A stretch of 64,000 bases of DNA from Paenibacillus borealis (GTDB lineage: Bacteria > Bacillota > Bacilli > Paenibacillales > Paenibacillaceae): the NCBI RefSeq assembly GCF_000758665.1, contig NZ_CP009285.1:3906001-3970000 (forward strand). Reading direction: 5' to 3'. Each line of letters begins with the position of its first letter. Positions within the stretch are counted from its first letter, which is position 1. The notes beneath the pieces are model-generated. The model did not search any database, had not been told where the DNA came from, and was given only the letters and a program-made list of their open reading frames with translations. The position numbers and the translations under genes are program-made. This document shows, one piece after another, positions 8,468 through 16,604 of this stretch.

Positions 8468-9019
8468 TTGAATGAACCGTTAAGAGTAGTAATTGGGAGC
8501 GGGGGAAGCCCCCATAACAAGGGGTGGCTGCATACGGAAGAGGCGGAGCTGAATCTGCTGCGGGAAGAGGATTGGTCGCGCAAATTCAGCGCTGATTCCC
8601 TGGAGGCCATTCTTGCCGAACATGTCTGGGAGCATCTGACGTATGAGGAAGGGATACAGGCAGCCAAAACCTGTTATCCGTATCTGGCTGCTGGCGGGTA
8701 TATCCGCTGCGCCGTACCGGACGGTTTTTTCCCGGATGAAGCGTATCAGAACATTGTGCAGATCGGCGGGCCGGGACCGCTGGACCATCCTGCTGCCTCT
8801 CACCGGATCGTACATACTTATATTACTCTGCAGAAGATGTTCACTGCCGCAGGGTATCAGGTTAAACTGCTGGAGTACTGTGATGAATCCGGGCGGTTCC
8901 ATGATGTTCCCTGGGATGAGTGCGGCGGTTTCATCTACCGTTCGAAGCGCTTTGATCACCGAAATGCAGATGGGAAGTTAGGTTTTGTTTCATTGATAGC
9001 AGATGCTGTTAAACTATGA
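8468..9019 (+). CDS. Small SAM-dependent methyltransferase-like protein
   Basis: A 183-residue protein resembling the short predicted SAM-dependent methyltransferases of the COG4627 type. It opens with a beta strand and glycine motif ('RVVIGSGGSPHNKGWLH'), then 'AEHVWEHLTYEEGIQAAKTCYPYLAAGGYIRCAVPD', the usual post-motif region. The TTG at 8468 has GGGGGGA six bases upstream and places the glycine motif at the expected distance from the start; an ATG at 8444 is in frame but has no ribosome site. The methyl acceptor is unknown. It stands alone between the sugar operon and a convergent DUF1657 gene. Confidence 0.72.
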   Translation: MNEPLRVVIGSGGSPHNKGWLHTEEAELNLLREEDWSRKFSADSLEAILAEHVWEHLTYEEGIQAAKTCYPYLAAGGYIRCAVPDGFFPDEAYQNIVQIGGPGPLDHPAASHRIVHTYITLQKMFTAAGYQVKLLEYCDESGRFHDVPWDECGGFIYRSKRFDHRNADGKLGFVSLIADAVKL

Positions 9020-9045
9020 GGCTGGTATTCAAAAGTAACAAATAG

Positions 9046-9083
9046 ACTGATCCGGTAGCAGAGTACTCTGCATATGGATCAGC
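9046..9083. terminator. Hairpin between convergent genes
   Basis: CTGATCC (9047-9053) pairs with GGATCAG (9076-9082), enclosing a second stem GCAGAG/CTCTGC. It lies between the methyltransferase stop at 9019 and the convergent DUF1657 stop at 9108. T-rich stretches follow on both strands but no long T run, so strength is uncertain. Confidence 0.55.
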
Positions 9084-9107
9084 CTGTTTGCCGTTCTTAA
9101 ATAACGG

Positions 9108-9314
9108 TCAGAATCCTTTGTATTGCGGCTCTTCCTTCTCAATTTCGGTTACGCGGCCTTCCACCTGCTGGACAATCTGCTGCGTCTGCTCTGCAGCATT
9201 TGTGAACAGTGTCTTGGCTTCCTCGTTCTGGGTTTCCATAGCGAACTGCTCAAGACTGGCTTGGGCGCTCTTCAACGAAGCTACGCAGGTTTTGACTTGT
9301 GATGCAACAGTCAT
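9108..9314 (-). CDS. DUF1657 domain protein
   Basis: A 68-residue, all-helical, soluble protein matching DUF1657 over its whole length ('SLKSAQASLEQFAMETQNEEAKTLFTNAAEQTQQIVQQVE'). Such proteins are common in spore formers next to DUF421 and spoVA genes; the function is unknown. AGGAGGT stands before the ATG. The promoter upstream looks like a sigma-G site (9362-9390). The gene is divergent from the DUF421 gene, whose C-terminus carries a related helical segment. Confidence 0.88.
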   Translation of the reverse strand: MTVASQVKTCVASLKSAQASLEQFAMETQNEEAKTLFTNAAEQTQQIVQQVEGRVTEIEKEEPQYKGF

Positions 9315-9361
9315 TGGATCATTACCTCCTCAGGTCTAGGTTGGAGCAGAATCTCACAGAG

Positions 9362-9390
9362 TAGTATCCGCAACCGGTAGCATGACATAC
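9362..9390 (-). promoter_or_regulatory. Sigma-G-like promoter of the DUF1657 gene
   Basis: Read on the minus strand, GTATG (9386-9390) is followed by a 17-bp spacer and GATACTA (9362-9368). Forespore sigma-G promoters of Bacillus have a gYATR -35 and a cATnnTA -10 with 17-18 bp between; this matches all but the first -10 base. It fits the known link of DUF1657 proteins to sporulation. Confidence 0.5.
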
Positions 9391-9531
9391 AGGTAAAAAA
9401 TTCCGTTTTGGCAGAATGTCCATCCGTCTGTTTGGAAACAGGAATTTATTCTCTTGGTTATTTACCGCCTGTTTTGACAAATAATGAAGCTACAATGCGG
9501 ATAATGAATAACTTTACAGGAGGTTTTACGA

Positions 9532-10392
9532 ATGCCTGAAGCACTGGAGGTCATTCTTCGGACGGTTTTTGCTGTAGTTGTGCTTTTCTTCCTTACCAAA
9601 GTACTGGGGAAGCGTCAGGTCTCACAGCTGTCTTTTTTCGAATACATCACGGGAATTACAGTAGGCAGCTTAGCGGCGTACATTTCGCTCGATACAGATA
9701 AGACTTGGCATCTCGGCCTGATCGCTCTTATCGTTTGGGTAGCCTTTTCACTCGGAATTGAATATCTGCAGATCAAGAGCAAGAAAGCCCGGGATTTCAT
9801 TGATTTCAAGTCCACCGTGCTGATCAAAGACGGCAAGATTCTGGAGAACAATATGAAGAAGGAGAAGCTGACTACAGATGAATTACTGGAGGAGCTGCGG
9901 AAGAAGGATGTCTTCAAAGTAGCCGACGTTGAATTTGCCATTATGGAGTCAGACGGCGCGATCAATGTGCTGCTCACCCGGGAGAACCAGCCGCTTACAC
10001 CTAAACACCTTGGGATTAAGGTTGCTCCCGAGAGTGAGACGCAGGCGGTGATTATGGACGGCAAAATTATGGATGAACCGCTCGATACCCTGAATCTGTC
10101 ACGCGGCTGGCTGGAAGGGGAGTTGGAGAAGCTCAACCTGAACGTGGAGAATGTATTCCTGGGCCAGGTTGACTCTTATGGTGAACTTACCGTAGATCTG
10201 TACACGGATAATGTGGAGGTACAGCAGCCGCAGGATAAGCCACAGCTGTATGCGCTGCTGAAGAAATGTGAAGCCGATCTAGAGCTGTTTAGCTTGTCAA
10301 CGAAGAATAAAGAAGCCAAGCAGATGTACGAAAATACCTCAGAACAGTTGCAGACATTGCTGAAGAGACTTAAGCCTTTTATTCAAAATTGA
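9532..10392 (+). CDS. DUF421 membrane protein with C-terminal DUF1657-like segment
   Basis: A 286-residue protein. Residues 1-85 hold three membrane helices including the DUF421 signature 'VLGKRQVSQLSFFEYITGITVGSLAAYISL'. A soluble alpha/beta domain follows (about 90-215). The last 55 residues ('LKKCEADLELFSLSTKNKEAKQMYENTSEQLQTLLKRL') line up with the small DUF1657 protein encoded just upstream on the other strand. DUF421 proteins (YetF/YrbG-like) are frequent in spore formers; their molecular role is not settled. AGGAGG stands 10 bases before the ATG. Confidence 0.9.
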   Translation: MPEALEVILRTVFAVVVLFFLTKVLGKRQVSQLSFFEYITGITVGSLAAYISLDTDKTWHLGLIALIVWVAFSLGIEYLQIKSKKARDFIDFKSTVLIKDGKILENNMKKEKLTTDELLEELRKKDVFKVADVEFAIMESDGAINVLLTRENQPLTPKHLGIKVAPESETQAVIMDGKIMDEPLDTLNLSRGWLEGELEKLNLNVENVFLGQVDSYGELTVDLYTDNVEVQQPQDKPQLYALLKKCEADLELFSLSTKNKEAKQMYENTSEQLQTLLKRLKPFIQN

Positions 10393-10414
10393 CTGGTTTG
10401 CTTGGAACCTTGCA

Positions 10415-10438
10415 GCCCCACTTTGTGGGGTTATTTTG
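10415..10438 (+). terminator. Rho-independent terminator after the DUF421 gene
   Basis: CCCCAC-TTT-GTGGGG (10416-10430) followed by TTATTTT, 23 bases after the DUF421 stop. Confidence 0.85.
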
Positions 10439-10746
10439 TATGCTCTATTTGGCTAAGCCAGAAGAGTTTAGCAGAAAATTCATAGAAAATTCTATAATTC
10501 AAATAAATACAATAAAATAGTTCCGAAATCCCTGTACAATTACAAATATTTACTTATAGTGGAGATTAGATTGACTGCTGTGAAAATTAACGTTTAGCAG
10601 TGATCTGCATAGTCGGGCAAAAGGAGGAGCGCCATGGCGTTAAGATGCTGCACTTAGTCAGACAAGGTTTCGATGGAAATGCAACCGTAATGCAAACGCT
10701 GCAAATGGTTATTAAATAATCCAACACTTTGGAGGTTAATGTTAAC
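10439..10746 (+). other. Long leader region before the pectate lyase, possibly structured
   Basis: About 300 bases without a gene. The first 130 are AT-rich and could hold the promoter. From about 10590 the base composition changes and several local hairpins can be drawn: GCAG-TGAT-CTGC, the palindrome CGCCATGGCG, and one around TTTC-GATG-GAAA. I compared it by eye with the c-di-GMP-I aptamer and did not find that element's conserved blocks. It may be an untranslated leader with unassigned structure. Confidence 0.35.
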
Positions 10747-12735
10747 GTGAAACTAAAAAAGCGATTTTCGTATGCTTTAATGATTGCGCTTTCTTCGGCG
10801 CTCGTCTTTGGCGGGCTCCAATTGGGAATACCTTCAGCTGCTGCGGCAAGTCTGTTCAATGATGATTTCGAATCCGGCAGTGCAGGCAGCTGGACCAGTA
10901 CCACAGGTACATGGTCTGTGGTTCAGGATGGCAGCTCCAAAGTATATTATCAGTCTGCTAGTACAGAAGGGCGCACCTCCGCAGGCAGCAGCACATGGAG
11001 TGATTACAGTGTTCAAGCGGATGTGAAAGTGGATAACTTCAACGGAAGCAACCGGACTTATGTGTGCGGGCGGTATACGGACGGCAATAACTACTACGCA
11101 GCTTCCTTGTCGAACAGCAATGGCGGCACACTCGAAATCCGCAAGAAAGTCTCGGGTTCGAGCACTACGCTGGCCTCCAAAGACTTCGCAGTTTCTACAG
11201 GCACAGTGTACACAGTAAAGCTTGAACTAAGTGGAGATTCAATCAATATGTATGTAAACAATGTGCTGCAACTAAATGCACACGATAACAATTTGACTGC
11301 CGGAGGCATCGGCCTGGTAGCCTACAAGACTTCAGTGAAATTTGACAATATTGTAGTCAACGGATCAGAGTCCACTGTACCGACAGCCGCACCATCCTCT
11401 ACACCAGCAGCTACAGCAACTGCAAGTCCAACTACCGCCCCTACAGCTACTGCGACTTCAGCACCCACGGCAACCCCTGTAAGTACACCAACGGCAACAG
11501 TAACACCGAGCACAGCTCCAACTCCAGTTCCTACTGTTGCTCCGACGCCAACGGCAACACCAGTATCCGGAAGCCTGTATGTTGCACCAAACGGGGCAGC
11601 AGGTAATCCGGGTACAATCGGCAGCCCGACGACCCTGTCTTCGGCGCTTACCCGGGTGGCTGCTGGAGGAACAATTTACATGCGCGGTGGTACCTACTCC
11701 TTCTCCGCTCCGGTAACGGTTGAGCGGGAGAACAGCGGTACTTCAGCGGCGCGCAAGAACCTTATTGCTTACGGAAGTGAGAAGCCGGTACTTGATTTCT
11801 CCGCAGAGACCTTCGCTTCCACAGAACGCGGCCTGCAGATCTTCGGACACTACTGGAATGTAAAAGGTCTGGAGGTTAAAGGGGCAGGAGATAACGGCAT
11901 CTTCATCGGCGGCAACTACAACATTATTCAGAATGTTGAGGTTCATCATAACCGGGATTCCGGGCTGCAGATCAGCCGCTATTCCTCTACCTTGTCTAAC
12001 ATGGCCGATTGGCCCAGCTATAACCAGATTATCGGCGTTTACTCCCATGACAACTACGATCCGGATAATGGCGAGGATGCCGACGGTTTTGCCGCCAAGC
12101 TGACCATTGGACCCGGTAATGTATTTGACTATTGCATCTCTGCCTGGAACACAGATGACGGCTGGGACCTCTATACCAAGTCAGATACCGGCCCTATTGG
12201 AGTGGTCACGATCAAGAACAGCATTGCTTATAAGAACGGGCAGACCTCAGACGGAAACAGCACAGCGAACAGTGACGGCAACGGCTTCAAGCTCGGCGGT
12301 GAAAAGATAGCTGTCAATCACATTGTGCAGAACAGCATCGCTTTTCAGAATAAAAAACACGGGTTTACCTATAACAGCAACCCGGGTTCGATCCAAATGA
12401 CCAATAATACATCCTGGAGCAATGGACAGAGCAATTATGCTTTTGATACAGGGACTCATCAGTTTACGAATAATCTGAGTTTTGCCGGCAGCTCCAGCGA
12501 CAAGACCAGCGGGACAGACATCCTCAGCACCAATGTATGGTGGAAAAGCAACGCCAGCACCAATGCCAAAGGCCTAAGCGCAAGCAGTAGTGACTTTGTC
12601 AGCCTCACACCTTCGGTCGTGAGAAATGCGGACGGTTCCTTCAGCCTCGGCAGCTTTCTGAAGCTGGCCGCCGGAAGTGATCTGATCGGATCAGGCACCC
12701 CAAGCGGCACGAACATCGGCGCTACATTTCAATAA
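10747..12735 (+). CDS. Secreted modular pectate lyase, polysaccharide lyase family 9-like
   Basis: A 662-residue exported enzyme. Residues 1-33 form a signal peptide ending 'PSAAAA'. Residues about 35-205 form a lectin-like jelly-roll module ('LFNDDFESGSAGSWTSTTG ... VKFDNIVVNG'). Residues 209-274 are a Thr/Pro/Ala linker. The rest is a right-handed beta-helix of PL9 type, with 'SLYVAPNGAAGNPGT', 'IQNVEVHHNRDSGLQISR' and 'NTDDGWDLYTKSDTGPIGVVTIKNSIAYKNG'. PL9 enzymes cleave pectate by beta-elimination with calcium. The GTG at 10747 is chosen because GGAGG (10731-10735) lies 11 bases upstream; the TTG at 10729 would overlap that site. It is the only pectin gene seen in the window. Confidence 0.88.
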   Translation: MKLKKRFSYALMIALSSALVFGGLQLGIPSAAAASLFNDDFESGSAGSWTSTTGTWSVVQDGSSKVYYQSASTEGRTSAGSSTWSDYSVQADVKVDNFNGSNRTYVCGRYTDGNNYYAASLSNSNGGTLEIRKKVSGSSTTLASKDFAVSTGTVYTVKLELSGDSINMYVNNVLQLNAHDNNLTAGGIGLVAYKTSVKFDNIVVNGSESTVPTAAPSSTPAATATASPTTAPTATATSAPTATPVSTPTATVTPSTAPTPVPTVAPTPTATPVSGSLYVAPNGAAGNPGTIGSPTTLSSALTRVAAGGTIYMRGGTYSFSAPVTVERENSGTSAARKNLIAYGSEKPVLDFSAETFASTERGLQIFGHYWNVKGLEVKGAGDNGIFIGGNYNIIQNVEVHHNRDSGLQISRYSSTLSNMADWPSYNQIIGVYSHDNYDPDNGEDADGFAAKLTIGPGNVFDYCISAWNTDDGWDLYTKSDTGPIGVVTIKNSIAYKNGQTSDGNSTANSDGNGFKLGGEKIAVNHIVQNSIAFQNKKHGFTYNSNPGSIQMTNNTSWSNGQSNYAFDTGTHQFTNNLSFAGSSSDKTSGTDILSTNVWWKSNASTNAKGLSASSSDFVSLTPSVVRNADGSFSLGSFLKLAAGSDLIGSGTPSGTNIGATFQ

Positions 12736-12832
12736 GCCGGATAACAGGACTGATTTCCATTTCCGGCCAGCAGCGGTATACTATAATCGGTTTCATAGGA
12801 TCTAATTTGCTATAGGGAGGATGCTGCCGAAT

Positions 12833-13810
12833 ATGGAATATGTGAAGCTGGGAACAACGGGACTGGATGTATCACGGATTTGTCTGGGGTGTATGAGCTA
12901 CGGGGTGCCGGAGCGCGGAACTCATCCCTGGTCACTGAATGAGCAGGAGAGCCGGCCGTTTATCCGCAAAGCGCTGGAGTTGGGCATCAACTTCTTCGAT
13001 ACGGCCAACATCTATTCCGACGGTACCAGCGAAGAGATTGTCGGACGTGCGCTCAAGGATTTCACCTCGCGCGATGAGGTAGTCATTGCGACGAAGGTAC
13101 ATGGTAAAATGCGTCCGGGCCCCAATGGCGGAGGCTTGTCACGCAAAGCTATCATGAGTGAAATCGATCATAGCCTTAAGCGGCTGGGGACAGATTACGT
13201 GGACCTGTATCAGATTCACCGCTGGGACCCGTCGACACCGGTTGAAGAAACAATGGAAGCCCTGCATGATGTGGTGAAGGCGGGCAAAGCACGTTACATC
13301 GGTGCATCCTCGATGTCTGCCTGGCAATTTCTGAAGGCGCTTCATGTGGCAGAACGGCATGGCTGGACCCGGTTTGTATCCATGCAGAATTATGTGAATC
13401 TGCTGTATCGTGAGGAAGAACGGGAAATGCTGCCGCTGTGCGAAGCGGAAGGGATCGGAGTGATTCCCTGGAGTCCGCTGGCCCGCGGGCGGCTGACCCG
13501 GGACTGGCAGGAGACGAGTACCCGTTCGGAAAGTGACCAATTTGCTAAGCTGCTGTACTCCCGGACGGAGGAAGCCGACCGTCTGGTGGCGCTGAGAGTG
13601 AAGGAGATTGCTGAAGAACGTGGTCTTCCGCGGGCCCAGGTGGCACTTGCCTGGGTCCTGCAGAAGAAGCCGGTCACTGCGCCGATTGTCGGAGCGACCA
13701 GAATGAGCCATCTGGAGGATGCCGCCGCAGCGGTGTCGGTCACGCTCAGTCCGGAAGATGTACACCGATTGGAGGAGCCTTATATTCCTCATCCGGTGAT
13801 GGGCTTCTAA
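12833..13810 (+). CDS. Aldo/keto reductase
   Basis: A 325-residue NADPH-dependent reductase with the (beta/alpha)8 AKR fold. The catalytic tetrad is visible: Asp and Tyr in 'FFDTANIYSDGTSE', Lys in 'VIATKVHG' and His in 'DLYQIHRWD'. 'VIPWSPLARGRLTR' and 'APIVGATRMSHLEDAAAAV' are the cofactor-binding segments. The ATG at 12833 begins the typical 'MEYVKLGTTGLDVSRICLG', with GGGAGG 12 bases upstream; the ATG at 12821 directly abuts the ribosome site. It is a single-gene unit ending in a strong terminator. Its natural aldehyde or ketone substrate is unknown. Confidence 0.92.
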   Translation: MEYVKLGTTGLDVSRICLGCMSYGVPERGTHPWSLNEQESRPFIRKALELGINFFDTANIYSDGTSEEIVGRALKDFTSRDEVVIATKVHGKMRPGPNGGGLSRKAIMSEIDHSLKRLGTDYVDLYQIHRWDPSTPVEETMEALHDVVKAGKARYIGASSMSAWQFLKALHVAERHGWTRFVSMQNYVNLLYREEEREMLPLCEAEGIGVIPWSPLARGRLTRDWQETSTRSESDQFAKLLYSRTEEADRLVALRVKEIAEERGLPRAQVALAWVLQKKPVTAPIVGATRMSHLEDAAAAVSVTLSPEDVHRLEEPYIPHPVMGF

Positions 13811-13843
13811 GGACAGCAACAGCAGCGTTAATACCGTTTAATG

Positions 13844-13874
13844 AAGGAGCCGGGATGATCCGGCTCCTTTTTTA
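13844..13874 (+). terminator. Rho-independent terminator after aldo/keto reductase
   Basis: AAGGAGCCGG-GATGAT-CCGGCTCCTT followed by a T run, 33 bases after the stop at 13810. Confidence 0.93.
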
Positions 13875-13927
13875 ATAGAATTTATAGGTTTCTGGGCCCC
13901 GCATAGTGGGGGTATTTGTGCTTAGGG

Positions 13928-13956
13928 GCATAAATTCAGGGTGATCTGGCACACTA
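13928..13956 (+). promoter_or_regulatory. Sigma-G-like promoter of the ger operon
   Basis: GCATA (13928-13932), 17-bp spacer, CACACTA (13950-13956), which agrees with the Bacillus sigma-G pattern gYATR-N17/18-cATnnTA except for one -10 base. The first gene starts 37 bases downstream. Germinant receptor operons are known to be expressed in the forespore under sigma-G, so position and biology agree. Confidence 0.65.
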
Positions 13957-13992
13957 AGGAAGATTCTCTAAAGCCGGAAGGAGGCAGGCAGG

Positions 13993-15441
13993 ATGCCGGA
14001 CAAGAATATACTTGAGCTCATCAAAGAACAGCTCACGGATTGCAGCGATGCTGTATACCAGTCGATACATGTGTACGGACACGCCTGCATGCTGATCTAT
14101 ATTCCTGCCATTGTGGACATGCTCAGCCTGCAGGAATTTGTTTCCAGCCCGCTGAAATCAGAGGCTAACAGTGAACCGGCTTGGCCGCAATTCATGGAGC
14201 GTCTGGACCGCGGCTCAGCCTTTGCGATTCCTTATATGAAGGCTTTTCATCCGGACAGGGCCGTGGAGCTGATTGTCAGCGGGAATCTGGTGCTCTGTAT
14301 TGAAGGACTGCCGTATGTCTATTATTTCGAAATTACCCAGTATCAGAAGAGAGCAGTGTCCGAATCGCAGAACGAGCTGGTGGTCATTGGACCCCAGGAG
14401 GCTTTTATCGAGGATGTTCAGACGAATTTGTCCTTGCTGCGCCACAAGATCAAACATGCCGATCTGAAGACCAAACATTTCTCGATCGGCAGATACACCA
14501 AAACCGATGTATATCTGGTTTATATCGAAGGGCTATGTAAGCCGGAAATCCTGGCTGAAATGGAAGAGAAACTAAATAGTCTCTCAGTCGATGGAATTCT
14601 GGGCATCAGCTATTTGGCTGAGCATATGCGCCAGGGGCATTTTTCACCTTTTCCGATCTATCAATATACAGAACGTCCCGACTCTGTAGCCGCATCATTG
14701 ATGGAGGGCAGAATCAGCATATTGCAGGACGGTACCCCGTCGGCATTACTGGCACCTGTAACTTTCTTTGCGCTTCTGCAATCCTCTGAGGATTATTACC
14801 AGAACTTCTACGCCGGCAGCTGGATCCGGCTGGTCCGCTTCTTTTTCTCGTTGATATCGATGATTCTGCCTTCTTTATATGTGGCGATCACAACCTTCCA
14901 CGCACAGATCATTCCGTCCAACCTGCTGATCACCATTGCTGCCGCCCGTGAGAATATCCCTTTCTCTGCACTGACGGAAGCTTTGATCATGGAACTTACT
15001 TTCGAAGCACTGAGAGAAGCAGGGACCCGCATTCCGAAGCCGGTTGGCCAGACTGTCTCTATTATCGGCGGTATTGTCATAGGGCAGGCTGCGGTACAGG
15101 CGGGAATTGTCTCAGCACCCATGGTTATTGTAGTTTCCATTACGGGTATCGCCTCCTACATCATCCCCCATCTTGAGCTTGGATTGACCTTTAGACTGCT
15201 GCGTTTCGTGCTTCTGATTCTGGGGGGGACGATGGGACTGTTCGGTGTCTTCATCGCCGTTTTTATCATATATGGCCATCTTGCTAATCTAAAATCGTTT
15301 GGCACTCCCTATCTACAGCCGGTAGCTCCGCTGGTTCTGGAAGACTGGAAGGATACCGTGGTCCGTGTTCCGTCCCAGTATATGACGGAGCGCAGCTCTT
15401 CTTATACCGACAGGAAGAATAAAAGGAGACAGAAGCAATGA
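13993..15441 (+). CDS. GerA-family spore germination protein (receptor A subunit)
   Basis: A 482-residue inner-spore-membrane protein. The N-terminal soluble half (about residues 1-270) is the GerA ligand-sensing region. The C-terminal half has about five membrane helices with the conserved stretch 'FHAQIIPSNLLITIAAARENIPFSALTEALIMELTFEALREAG', a hallmark of GerA proteins. A charged tail ends in 'DRKNKRRQKQ'. GGAAGGAGG precedes the ATG. It is the first gene of a three-gene receptor operon in the order A-C-B, with a four-base overlap to gerC. Confidence 0.95.
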   Translation: MPDKNILELIKEQLTDCSDAVYQSIHVYGHACMLIYIPAIVDMLSLQEFVSSPLKSEANSEPAWPQFMERLDRGSAFAIPYMKAFHPDRAVELIVSGNLVLCIEGLPYVYYFEITQYQKRAVSESQNELVVIGPQEAFIEDVQTNLSLLRHKIKHADLKTKHFSIGRYTKTDVYLVYIEGLCKPEILAEMEEKLNSLSVDGILGISYLAEHMRQGHFSPFPIYQYTERPDSVAASLMEGRISILQDGTPSALLAPVTFFALLQSSEDYYQNFYAGSWIRLVRFFFSLISMILPSLYVAITTFHAQIIPSNLLITIAAARENIPFSALTEALIMELTFEALREAGTRIPKPVGQTVSIIGGIVIGQAAVQAGIVSAPMVIVVSITGIASYIIPHLELGLTFRLLRFVLLILGGTMGLFGVFIAVFIIYGHLANLKSFGTPYLQPVAPLVLEDWKDTVVRVPSQYMTERSSSYTDRKNKRRQKQ

Positions 15442-16586
15442 AGCCTCTCAAGCTGATCCTTGTGTTAGTGCTGCTTCTGAATCTGACCGGTTGCTGGTCC
15501 AAGCTGGAACTCGACGAATTGACCTTTGTATATGGCTTGTTTATTGATGTTGGTGAGGAACCCGGAACGGTTGAGGTGACTATCAGTTCACCGCTCCCGA
15601 ACCGTCTGGATTCAGGCGCACAAGGGGGTGGGGCTGGAGACGGAAAGAGCTACTCTATGGTATCCAAGACTGCACCGACCATTCCGGAAGCTATCCTGCT
15701 GATTCAGAAGGATTTGTCACGCAAAATGGAGGCTTCACATCTCAAGATTATTGTACTGGGCAAACAATATGCCAAGCAGGGGATAGGAGATATGCTGGAA
15801 TGGTTCCAGCGGCAGCCTGAGAATTCTCTCGGAACCTATATTATGGCTGCTCCAGGCAAGGCTAAGGAGATCCCGATGCTGACACCGGTCTTTGAGCAAT
15901 TGCCCGATCAGGTGCTCAATAATATGGCCAGGCAAAAGATTCTGTTAAGTACTACAATCAGAGACTGCATCCTGTCGGAGTCTTACCATATGGGCTATGC
16001 CATGAATTATTTATCTTTCGGCAAAAAAAGTGAAACTTCTGAGCAGGGAAAAACGGAATATTGGTGCGGGGTAGACGGTGTGATGCTGTTTCAGGATAAG
16101 AAGATGAAGGCCATACTGAAGGTGAAAGAGGGTAGAGCCTTGGCTTGGGCAGCAAATCAATACGTTCAATCTGTAAATTCGTTTTCATGGGATGATGACG
16201 GCAAGGGGACTGCCACTGCGTATTTTCTGAATGACAAAGCCTCCTCCTCTGTCAAGATGACTCCTGAAGGGCCAGTCTTTCATATTAAGCTAAAAGGCCG
16301 GGCGAGTATAACCTCCTTCAAGGACTCTAAACAACGTAAAGCGGACCAGCTCAGCCATCTGCTTAAGACCAAACTTCAGGAGAAAGCGGTAAAGGAAGTT
16401 TCGGAGACGCTGGAAAATGTGCAGAAGGCGGGAGTAGATGTACTTCAGCTCGGTATGCTGCTGGAATGGAATTATCCGAAAGAATGGAAACGTCTGCGTG
16501 ATCACTGGGAGGATTATTACAGCAGGGAGGCCCGGATCAAGGTGACAGCTGATTTTAAAATTGCAGATTTTGGTTCGGAGAAATAA
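15438..16586 (+). CDS. Ger(x)C-family germination lipoprotein (receptor C subunit)
   Basis: A 382-residue lipoprotein: residues 1-19 form a lipoprotein signal with lipobox 'LTGC', followed by 'WSKLELDELTFVYGLFIDV', the standard Ger(x)C N-terminus. The rest is the GerC fold ('SHLKIIVLGKQYAKQGIGDMLEWFQRQPE', then the C-terminal 'DVLQLGMLLEWNYPKEWKRL' region). It anchors in the outer leaflet of the inner spore membrane and is needed for the receptor. ATGA overlap with the A gene at 15438-15441 indicates coupled translation. Confidence 0.94.
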   Translation: MKPLKLILVLVLLLNLTGCWSKLELDELTFVYGLFIDVGEEPGTVEVTISSPLPNRLDSGAQGGGAGDGKSYSMVSKTAPTIPEAILLIQKDLSRKMEASHLKIIVLGKQYAKQGIGDMLEWFQRQPENSLGTYIMAAPGKAKEIPMLTPVFEQLPDQVLNNMARQKILLSTTIRDCILSESYHMGYAMNYLSFGKKSETSEQGKTEYWCGVDGVMLFQDKKMKAILKVKEGRALAWAANQYVQSVNSFSWDDDGKGTATAYFLNDKASSSVKMTPEGPVFHIKLKGRASITSFKDSKQRKADQLSHLLKTKLQEKAVKEVSETLENVQKAGVDVLQLGMLLEWNYPKEWKRLRDHWEDYYSREARIKVTADFKIADFGSEK

Positions 16587-16604
16587 GGGGGCGAAGGAGG
16601 AAAT

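Noticed and set aside
9474..9505. Sigma-A promoter TTGACA with TACAAT or GATAAT before the DUF421 gene
   Set aside because: The spacers would be 11 or 20 bases, neither suited to sigma-A; the promoter of this gene remains undefined.
10586..10746. c-di-GMP-I riboswitch before the pectate lyase
   Set aside because: A GGGCAAA string is present but the GAAA tetraloop receptor parts and the ACGCAAAGCC block are not; the match is by chance.
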